From contig CACXNN010000025.1 of the NCBI GenBank assembly GCA_902768995.1, positions 1 through 12,500 on the forward strand: DNA of 12,500 nt, read 5' to 3'. The notes below the pieces were generated by a model. The model ran no database searches. It saw nothing but the letters and a program-made list of their open reading frames with translations, and had not been told where the DNA came from. This DNA is from an uncultured Eubacteriales bacterium. GTDB taxonomy: Bacteria; Bacillota; Clostridia; Christensenellales; CAG-138. Numbering within the stretch: position 1 is the first letter of the stretch; every line of letters starts with the position of its first letter. The position numbers were made by a program, and so were the translations under genes. Shown in pieces: positions 1 through 5,214 of this stretch.

Positions 1-840
1 CTTCTTGATGTGCTCCACGTTGGCCACGCTGGAAGCCATGCAGGAGATGCCGGCGCCGGGATAGGTGACCTTGCTGGTGGAGGCGAACTCATAGAACATA
101 TCCTCCGTACCCGCGGCAGCGGCCAGGGACAAGATGTCGGGGAAGGGCACGTAGTCACCGATGACCTCATGGATGCAGTAGGCGTTGTCCCACATGATGG
201 TGAAGTCGGGGGCGGCGGGCTTGAGATGGACCAGACGGTCGATGGTCTCGTCGGAGTAGATGATGCCGTCGGGGTTGGAGTACTTGGGCACGCACCAGAT
301 ACCCTTCACGTCGGGGTCCTTTACGGCGTTCTCGACCACGTCCATGTCGGGGCCGAACTCGGTCATGGGCACATAGATGAGCTCCATGCCGAAGGTGCTG
401 CTGACGGTGAAGTGCCGATCGTAGCCGGGGGCGGGGCAGAGGAACTTGACCTTGTCGAGCTTAGCCCAGGGGGCGGGAGAATGGAGCAGGCCGTGGGTGT
501 AGGCCTTGCTGATCAGGTCGAACATCAGCTGCAGCGAGGCGCTGCCGCCCACGATGACCTTCTCGGGCACGGTGTCCAGGATGTCGGCAAACAGAGCCCG
601 GGCGCTGGGGATGCCCAGGAGCTCGCCGTAGTTGCGCACGTCCAGCTTGCCGTCATAGCAGTCTTCCGACTTGGAGAGGACCGTCAGCATGTCGCTGATG
701 ATGTCCAGCTGTGCCGAGGAGGGCTTGCCGCGGGCCATGTTCAGGGTCAGTCCCTTGGCTTTGATCTCAGCATACTTCTCCTGCAGCGCCTTCAGTTCGG
801 CAAGCTGCTCGTCCTTGGTCAAAGATGCGTAGGGTTTCAT
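1..840 (-). CDS. MocR-type class I aminotransferase (aspartate aminotransferase-like), 3' end cut by window
   Basis: A PLP-dependent fold-type I aminotransferase, of the group annotated Aminotran_MocR or clostridial aspartate aminotransferase. It probably moves amino groups between an amino acid and a 2-oxo acid in the cytosol. The 280 visible residues hold the GGSASLQ turn (98-104), the YSNPDG substrate/PLP segment (187-192), WDNAY with the PLP-pyridine Asp (D218, Y221), and STSKVTYPGAG with the Schiff-base lysine K257. The N-terminal LNMARGKPS motif (33-41) is typical of this subgroup. The start at 840 is set by AAGGAGG, 7 bases upstream. The family usually runs to about 420 residues, so roughly a third lies outside the window. 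It lies 58 bases downstream of arcC on the same strand and may be co-transcribed. The substrate cannot be fixed from sequence; aspartate is the default guess. Confidence 0.88.
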   Translation of the reverse strand, partial: MKPYASLTKDEQLAELKALQEKYAEIKAKGLTLNMARGKPSSAQLDIISDMLTVLSKSEDCYDGKLDVRNYGELLGIPSARALFADILDTVPEKVIVGGSASLQLMFDLISKAYTHGLLHSPAPWAKLDKVKFLCPAPGYDRHFTVSSTFGMELIYVPMTEFGPDMDVVENAVKDPDVKGIWCVPKYSNPDGIIYSDETIDRLVHLKPAAPDFTIMWDNAYCIHEVIGDYVPFPDILSLAAAAGTEDMFYEFASTSKVTYPGAGISCMASSVANVEHIKK

Positions 841-865
841 GATTTCCTCCTTACATTTGATATGA

Positions 866-892
866 TGTGGATATAGTGGAAACTGTGGATAA
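866..892 (-). promoter_or_regulatory. DnaA-box-like 9-mers between arcC and the aminotransferase
   Basis: Read on the minus strand, 884-892 is TTATCCACA, a perfect match to the classical DnaA box. Positions 866-874 read ATATCCACA, one mismatch. The 9 bases between them (875-883, GTTTCCACT) are a weaker copy, so three 9-mers stand directly end to end. The block fills most of the 58-base gap between arcC and the aminotransferase start. It could be a DnaA binding cluster acting on local transcription or titrating DnaA, or a chance match. No AT-rich unwinding element or dnaA/dnaN gene is nearby, so an origin is not claimed. Confidence 0.4.
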
Positions 893-898
893 CCGGTT

Positions 899-1840
899 TT
901 ACAGGGTGACGGTGGTGCCTGCCTCGCCGTTCAGGGCGTCGACAGCCTTCTCCAGGGAAGTGATGATGCACTTGCGCTGGGGCTTGCTCATGGCGAACTT
1001 CATGGCGGCCTCCACCTTGGGCAGCATGGAGCCGGGGGCGAACTGGCCTTCCGCGATATACTTCTTGGCGTCCGCTACGTTGAGGAGGGAAAGGTCCTTC
1101 TGATCGGGCTTCTTATAGTTGATGGAGACGTTCTCCACGGCGGTGAGGATCACCAGGGCGTCCGCATCCAGGTCCTCCGCCAGCTTTTCACTGGCCAGAT
1201 CCTTGTCGATAACGGCGGCCGTGCCGGTCAACGTACCGTCTTCGTTCTTAATGACGGGGATGCCGCCGCCGCCCACGGTGACCACCACGAACCCGGCGGA
1301 TTCAAGAGCTTTCACCGCGTCCAGCTCCACGATCTCCACGGGCAGGGGGGATGCTACCACCCGGCGATAGCCCCGGCCGGCGTCCTCCTTCATGGTATAG
1401 CCCTTCTCCGCGGCGATCTTCTCCGCTTCCTCCTGGGAATAGAAGGGCCCGATGGGCTTGCTGGGGTTCTGGAACTTGGGATCGTTCTTATCCACCACCA
1501 CCTGGGTCACCAGGGTGACCACCTGCTTGTCGATGCCCCGCTGCCGCAGGACCTTGGAAAGGCCCTGCTGGATGTGGTAGCCGATATACCCCTGGCTCAT
1601 GGCGCCGCATACGTCGAAGGGCATGGCGGGGGTCACGTTGGCGGCCGATTCGTTCTGCAGCACGATGCGGCCCACCTGGGGACCGTTGCCGTGGGCGATG
1701 ACTACGTCGTATCCGGCTTCGATGATGTCGGCGATATAGGCCGATGTTTTTTCGACCACTTCCAGCTGGGATTCAGCCGTTGCCGGCTTGCCAGCTTCCT
1801 GGAGGGCGTTGCCGCCCAGGGCGATGACTATCCTCTTCAT
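899..1840 (-). CDS. arcC: Carbamate kinase
   Basis: Catalyses the reversible reaction carbamoyl phosphate + ADP to ATP + carbamate (CO2 + NH3). It is the ATP-yielding last step of arginine-deiminase, agmatine or oxamate/allantoin-type catabolism in the cytosol. The 313-residue length is normal for the family. Visible motifs in order are ALGGNAL (7-13), AHGNGPQVG (49-57), KPIGPFY in the lid region (128-134), the GRGYRRVVASP segment (155-165), VGGGGIPV (189-196), VIDKDLA (210-216) and PGSMLPKVEAA (269-279). The start at 1840 follows AGAGAGGAACC. A perfect consensus promoter lies upstream, with an inverted repeat over its -10, so regulated expression is likely. No arginine deiminase, ornithine carbamoyltransferase or antiporter gene is in the window. 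The nearest possible pathway partner is the DUF2877 protein at 3533-4420. Identification is firm; the pathway is open. Confidence 0.96.
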   Translation of the reverse strand: MKRIVIALGGNALQEAGKPATAESQLEVVEKTSAYIADIIEAGYDVVIAHGNGPQVGRIVLQNESAANVTPAMPFDVCGAMSQGYIGYHIQQGLSKVLRQRGIDKQVVTLVTQVVVDKNDPKFQNPSKPIGPFYSQEEAEKIAAEKGYTMKEDAGRGYRRVVASPLPVEIVELDAVKALESAGFVVVTVGGGGIPVIKNEDGTLTGTAAVIDKDLASEKLAEDLDADALVILTAVENVSINYKKPDQKDLSLLNVADAKKYIAEGQFAPGSMLPKVEAAMKFAMSKPQRKCIITSLEKAVDALNGEAGTTVTL

Positions 1841-1876
1841 ATGGTTCCTCTCTGACTTGCAAGATTTGTTTCATTA

Positions 1877-1898
1877 CCTGCTCACATTATAGAGCAGG
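1877..1898. promoter_or_regulatory. Inverted repeat over the arcC -10, candidate operator
   Basis: CCTGCTC (1877-1883) and GAGCAGG (1892-1898) form a perfect 7-bp inverted repeat around an 8-base spacer, ACATTATA. The arcC -10 hexamer (1886-1891) lies wholly inside that spacer, and the predicted start (about 1879) lies in the left arm. A dimeric repressor bound here would block RNA polymerase. The site is upstream of the start of the leftward transcript and outside the rightward one, so an RNA hairpin role is unlikely. No regulator gene is present nearby. Confidence 0.55.
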
Positions 1899-1915
1899 AG
1901 GGGGATGCATGTCAA
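1886..1915 (-). promoter_or_regulatory. arcC promoter, perfect sigma-A consensus
   Basis: On the minus strand, TTGACA (1910-1915) and TATAAT (1886-1891) are both perfect consensus hexamers, separated by 18 bases. Transcription should begin near 1879, giving an untranslated leader of about 38 bases before the arcC ATG at 1840. A promoter this strong usually needs a repressor to be controlled, and an inverted repeat overlaps its -10. Confidence 0.85.
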
Positions 1916-1925
1916 CTTTGAAAGG

Positions 1926-1954
1926 TTGATAGTCGAGTAAGAATGTGATAGAAT
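1926..1954 (+). promoter_or_regulatory. Promoter of the lgt-like/lipoprotein operon
   Basis: TTGATA (1926-1931, 5 of 6 to consensus) and TAGAAT (1949-1954, 5 of 6) are separated by 17 bases. Transcription should start near 1961, just ahead of the GAGGAGG ribosome binding site (1970-1976) and the ATG at 1982. The -35 lies 10 bases from the -35 of the divergent arcC promoter, so a single regulator or local supercoiling could affect both. Confidence 0.7.
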
Positions 1955-1981
1955 ACCTTCGACTGGAACGAGGAGGGCGGC

Positions 1982-2863
1982 ATGAAGGACCCGGATTTCG
2001 ATATCGCGTTTTCCATAGGACGATTCCACATCTATTGGTACGCCATTCTGCTGGCGGCCGGCATCGCCGCGGCCATGATGATCACCGACCGCCGAGCCAA
2101 GAGGCGGGACGTGCCTAAAGACATTTCCTTGGACCTGTGCATCCTGGGCGTACCCTTCGGCATCGTGGGGGCTCGGCTGTTCACCTGCCTTGCCGGTCAG
2201 GTGGCCTGGGTTGATTTCCTGGATCTGACTCGGTCGGGCCTGTCTTTCTTCGGCGGGGTCATCTTTTCGGCGCTGGCGATACTGGTATATCTGAAGCTTC
2301 GAAAGGTCGATCTTGGAGAGGTGTTGGATATGGCTGCCCCGGGCGTCTTTGCCGGCATCGCCATCGCCGTATGGGGGGACTTCTTCAACCGCGTCCATTA
2401 TGGACCGCTGGTGGAAAAGGCATCGCACAAGTGGTTCCCCCTGGCCACCTTTGGGGACGATCTCAAGATACACTACGCCGCCTTCTTCTATGAGTTCCTA
2501 CTCTGCGTCCTGCTGATCGTCGTCTATTATGTGCTGATGCGCAAGATGATCCAAAGGAAGGGAGATCGCTTCCTCCTGATGGCTCTCGTCTACTGCCTGG
2601 GGAGGTTCGGTATCGACAGCATCCGCCAGGACCTGGTCATGGTGGGGCCCCTGGCCTTCGACCAGCTGTGTGAGCTCGTCCTGGCCGTGATCTGCCTGGC
2701 TCTGCTTCTGTTGAAGCGGCAGCCTCGAAAGGCAGAAGAAGGGAAAGAGAAACAGCCGACCACAGAAGAAGCTTCAAAGCCGATAGAACAGGATGATCCG
2801 TCAAACGACAGCATCCCTCGCGTCGAACCGGAGAAGGAGGAAGACTTCACGGGCCTCCAATGA
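1982..2863 (+). CDS. Degenerate prolipoprotein diacylglyceryl transferase (Lgt) homologue
   Basis: A 293-residue, roughly seven-helix membrane protein with the Lgt fold. True Lgt transfers diacylglycerol from phosphatidylglycerol to the lipobox cysteine of prelipoproteins. Kept features are the N-terminal IYWY segment (E. coli Y26 equivalent), the SFFGGV loop (88-93), WGDFFN..HYG (131-141, E. coli G145/N149/G154 equivalents), FFYE (168-171) and the RFGIDSIR helix (208-215, R239 and R246 equivalents). Several residues reported as important in E. coli are changed: H103 to F90, R143 to V130, N146 to D133, E151 to V138 and E243 to D212. A charged tail of about 45 residues (249-293) follows the last helix. 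It overlaps the next, lipoprotein, gene by four bases (ATGA). It may be a diverged paralogue with altered activity, or a non-catalytic binder. Homology is fairly sure; activity is not. Confidence 0.75.
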   Translation: MKDPDFDIAFSIGRFHIYWYAILLAAGIAAAMMITDRRAKRRDVPKDISLDLCILGVPFGIVGARLFTCLAGQVAWVDFLDLTRSGLSFFGGVIFSALAILVYLKLRKVDLGEVLDMAAPGVFAGIAIAVWGDFFNRVHYGPLVEKASHKWFPLATFGDDLKIHYAAFFYEFLLCVLLIVVYYVLMRKMIQRKGDRFLLMALVYCLGRFGIDSIRQDLVMVGPLAFDQLCELVLAVICLALLLLKRQPRKAEEGKEKQPTTEEASKPIEQDDPSNDSIPRVEPEKEEDFTGLQ

Positions 2864-3423
2864 AAATGACTATGGGCAAACGTCTTTTCAACCGAATACT
2901 GCTCCCTCTGAGCGGATCGCTTTTGCTGATCCTTCTGCTTTCAGGCTGCGTCCGGCAGGACGCCTGGCTGTCCTATACCGCCGTCCATGAGACGCCGCAG
3001 CCTACGGCTACGCCGGCTCAGACCCTTTCGCCCACCGTGGAGCCCATCGCCATCGAGGCGGAGCCGGTCCTGGGGGAGGATTTTCATACGGATCGGAAGG
3101 GCATCCCCATCCTGGATAAGGATACGCACTATTTCACCTATTATCTGGCTTTCACCGACATGCGCATCTATGAGGAGGACGGCTACACCTATATGGACGG
3201 CGTCTGCACCAATTCCTTCGACGGGACGCTGACGGGGGAGGCCAGCATCTGCTTCTACGACAAGGACGAAAAGTTGGTGGGATACGGCGTCATCCATACC
3301 GCCGAGGGAGGGCTGACCCTGGGTGTGGGTGCCAACCGCATCTATGCGGAGATCCTTTCGGAGGTGGACGTGCAGCAACTGACCTGTCGTATCGAGCAGA
3401 TCACGCCCTTCAACCCGGCTTGA
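2860..3423 (+). CDS. Small putative lipoprotein
   Basis: This 187-residue protein starts with a basic segment and a hydrophobic stretch (13-27), ending in lipobox L27-S28-G29-C30. It should be lipidated at C30 and held on the outer face of the membrane. A Pro/Thr-rich linker (45-62) leads to a folded region (about 80-185) rich in Tyr and acidic residues. The segment YTYMDGVCTNSFDG...ASICFYDKDEKLVGYG (about 108-146) resembles the FxLYD-type small beta domain in pattern only. The start overlaps the lgt-like stop as ATGA, so translation is probably coupled. In-frame ATGs at 2866 and 2872 are alternatives that keep the signal peptide. A terminator follows at 3460. Function is unknown. Confidence 0.8.
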   Translation: MKMTMGKRLFNRILLPLSGSLLLILLLSGCVRQDAWLSYTAVHETPQPTATPAQTLSPTVEPIAIEAEPVLGEDFHTDRKGIPILDKDTHYFTYYLAFTDMRIYEEDGYTYMDGVCTNSFDGTLTGEASICFYDKDEKLVGYGVIHTAEGGLTLGVGANRIYAEILSEVDVQQLTCRIEQITPFNPA

Positions 3424-3459
3424 TATCCGTTCATCAGTAAACAATGCGTGAATTCCATG

Positions 3460-3484
3460 AAAAGCGCCTTTACAGCGCTTTTTT
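3460..3484 (+). terminator. Rho-independent terminator after the lgt-like/lipoprotein operon
   Basis: AAAAGCGC (3460-3467) pairs perfectly with GCGCTTTT (3475-3482) around the 7-base loop CTTTACA. The T run continues to 3484. It lies 37 bases after the lipoprotein stop codon and closes this two-gene unit. The A-tract makes it potentially active in both directions. Confidence 0.8.
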
Positions 3485-3489
3485 GCTGC

Positions 3490-3518
3490 TCTACACTTAT
3501 TTTTGCATTTTATATGAT
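3490..3518 (+). promoter_or_regulatory. Possible promoter of the DUF2877 gene
   Basis: TCTACA (3490-3495, 4 of 6) and TATGAT (3513-3518, 5 of 6) are separated by 17 bases, in an AT-rich patch between the terminator and the gene. A start near 3525 would fall inside the AGAGG ribosome binding site (3522-3526), which argues against this exact placement. Some promoter is expected here, because a terminator precedes the gene. Confidence 0.3.
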
Positions 3519-3532
3519 CGCAGAGGAAAAAT

Positions 3533-4420
3533 ATGGAAACGGCAGAAAAGATCTGCAAGCGGTTTCACAGCTACTTGCTTTCCGGGGAATATACCGGGAA
3601 GATCACATCGATCACTGGGGAGAAGCTGGACATCGGGACCAGCTTCGGCACCGTCAGCGTGCTGAACGCAGGCGCCCTCCAGCCCTTTTCCTGCTCTGTC
3701 AGCGGCATCCAGCCCTTCACGGCCATGGAGCTGCAGACGGGCATGGACGTTTTGTTGGACAGAAAGGGCATCGCCATCCCGGACGCTGACTTCTCCGTGG
3801 ACGTTACCCTGGCGGAGGATGTGGACCTATCCATCGAGTGCATGGTCAACCTCTTTTTGCCCGTGGACATCTCAATCCGCGCCCGCTACATCCATCGGAT
3901 CATAGAGCGCTGTTCCGCCAGCGAGGACCTTTCCCTGCTGGTCATCGCGCCGGACAGTGCCGATGAGCTCCAGCGAATCAAATGGTCCATCCAGGAGCTT
4001 TCCGCAGCGTTCTTTGAACAGGATCTGGATCATATCGAAAAAGCGGCAGGGAAGTGCTCCGGCTTCGGCAGCGGTGTGGTCCCCGCCTCCGACGCCCTGC
4101 TCTGCGGGTACATGGCTTGCTTCTCCTGCCTGTCCTATGCCTTGGGCCGCAGCCGGGACACCGTGCTCGGCGTGACCCGTGCCGCCGCGTCCGGTGCCGC
4201 TGCCAACACCAACGAGAACGGCGCCGCCGCCCTGCTGCAGGCGGGGGAGGGCATCGTTCGGGAGGACGTGTTCCAGATGCTGCGGAGCCTGTTCTCCGAC
4301 ATCCCCTATACGTCCCTGTCTGCCTGGGGGAATCGGACCGCCAAGGGAACCAACGGGGTGAACATCCTGGTGGGGATCAGCATCGCTCTCCACGATCTGT
4401 ATCTCAAAAACGCTTTATGA
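3533..4420 (+). CDS. DUF2877 (AllH/YlbF-like) family protein
   Basis: A 295-residue soluble protein. The segment GFGSGVVPASDALLCGY (177-193) matches in position and pattern the family signature G-x-GLTPSGDDFLxG. A later segment, WGNRTAKGTNGVNILVGI (265-282), matches the family's C-terminal Gly-Asp/Leu-Gly block. Against the canonical signature, LTPSGDD has become VVPASDA, so the second aspartate of the pair is Ala188. In E. coli the DUF2877 protein AllH works with AllF (FdrA) and AllG (YlbE) in oxamate transcarbamylation, which gives carbamoyl phosphate to a carbamate kinase. A carbamate kinase gene is encoded 1.7 kb away here, but no AllF or AllG is seen. The start at 3533 has AGAGGAAAA directly upstream. 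Family assignment is from motif memory and moderate in confidence; the role is inferred. Confidence 0.6.
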   Translation: METAEKICKRFHSYLLSGEYTGKITSITGEKLDIGTSFGTVSVLNAGALQPFSCSVSGIQPFTAMELQTGMDVLLDRKGIAIPDADFSVDVTLAEDVDLSIECMVNLFLPVDISIRARYIHRIIERCSASEDLSLLVIAPDSADELQRIKWSIQELSAAFFEQDLDHIEKAAGKCSGFGSGVVPASDALLCGYMACFSCLSYALGRSRDTVLGVTRAAASGAAANTNENGAAALLQAGEGIVREDVFQMLRSLFSDIPYTSLSAWGNRTAKGTNGVNILVGISIALHDLYLKNAL

Positions 4421-4429
4421 CCCTTGCCC

Positions 4430-4458
4430 TTGTGAAACGGGAGCGCCTGTGGTACACT
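4430..4458 (+). promoter_or_regulatory. Candidate promoter giving a leaderless metallopeptidase transcript
   Basis: TTGTGA (4430-4435, 4 of 6) and TACACT (4453-4458, 4 of 6) are exactly 17 bases apart. Only 6 bases separate the -10 from the ATG at 4465, so transcription would begin on or beside the start codon. No good Shine-Dalgarno sequence precedes the ATG, which fits a leaderless transcript. Confidence 0.35.
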
Positions 4459-4464
4459 GTTGCC

Positions 4465-5214
4465 ATGAAGGTGCTCCTTTCTTTTTCAAAAAGAATGCTG
4501 CTTGGCATGTTTCTTCTTCCGGTGCTGTGCCTGCTCTGCTGCACGCCTATGGAAAAGGAAGCCGTGAGCGATCGTCCTGGCCTCGAGGAGGAAGGGGAGG
4601 AAATCCCCTCGATCATTCTTCCGGTGTATTCACCCATCGGGGCGGTCAGCGAGACGACCTTCGTTCAGGTCTGCACCTCGGAGCATGCAACGGCCTACGT
4701 GTCCGCCCATGCCGTGGATGCCCATATAGCTCAGGCCATGCTGGACGTCTTCGAGGAAATGATCTATCCAGCGCTGCCTGAGCCGGACGTTCTGGAAGGG
4801 AAAAAGCTCAACATCCTGATATGCTATATGGAAGGCAGCGTGTATGGATACATGCCCTCCGAGCTGCAATCTGGGGAACAAGGCCCTCTCGTTTTCTTGA
4901 ACGCCCTCTATACGGACGATCTTGCCTACGCGCTGGCCCATGAGTATCAGCACTTTTGCGCCTTTGACGCCTGTGCAGCGGGACACACGGTCATATCGGA
5001 GGAAACCGACGAGCTGCTTTCCGATATGTTCACGGAGCTTTTGTTCCCTGGTCGAGGGCGGGAGCGCGGTATCCTGTCCGAAGATAGAACGCTGGCCGCC
5101 CAGGAAAGGATCGAAGGGTGGGGAAAGGATGCCCTGCCGCATGCTTACGACCTTCTGCGGGCAGGATACGCGGAGAAAGAATTGCTATTGACCTTGGAGA
5201 AAGGTGAAGGATGA
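4465..5214 (+). CDS. Putative secreted/lipid-anchored zinc metallopeptidase (HExxH)
   Basis: A 249-residue protein with an N-terminal signal: basic residues, then a hydrophobic run (about 11-28) ending in LLCC. That is an imperfect lipobox with Cys at -1, so it is either a lipoprotein or a cleaved secreted protein. HEYQH (159-163) fits the zincin HExxH motif, with two histidine zinc ligands and a catalytic glutamate. The acidic helix SEETDELLSDMFTEL (178-192) lies 15-20 residues on and offers the third, glutamate ligand, as in gluzincins. The open frame extends upstream to 4054, but that part lies out of frame over the DUF2877 gene. The ATG at 4465 begins the signal peptide. Its stop overlaps the next gene's start (ATGA at 5211-5214), so the two are probably one operon. 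The substrate is unknown, perhaps a surface protein. Confidence 0.72.
   Translation: MKVLLSFSKRMLLGMFLLPVLCLLCCTPMEKEAVSDRPGLEEEGEEIPSIILPVYSPIGAVSETTFVQVCTSEHATAYVSAHAVDAHIAQAMLDVFEEMIYPALPEPDVLEGKKLNILICYMEGSVYGYMPSELQSGEQGPLVFLNALYTDDLAYALAHEYQHFCAFDACAAGHTVISEETDELLSDMFTELLFPGRGRERGILSEDRTLAAQERIEGWGKDALPHAYDLLRAGYAEKELLLTLEKGEG

Noticed and set aside
10..876. 288-codon open frame on the plus strand
   Set aside because: It is antisense to the aminotransferase. Its His/Gly/Val-rich composition is typical of a mirror frame in GC-rich DNA, while the minus frame carries the full PLP motifs.
841..898. Replication origin suggested by the DnaA-like boxes
   Set aside because: There is no dnaA, dnaN or AT-rich unwinding region nearby, and the gap is only 58 bases. 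It is kept as a site cluster, not an origin.
3444..3789. Short plus-strand frames starting at 3444 and 3448
   Set aside because: They cross a clear terminator hairpin and then run out of frame into the DUF2877 gene, with no ribosome binding site.
4054..4464. Upstream extension of the metallopeptidase open frame
   Set aside because: It runs out of frame across the DUF2877 gene and gives an Arg/Cys-rich nonsense sequence. The signal peptide begins at 4465.
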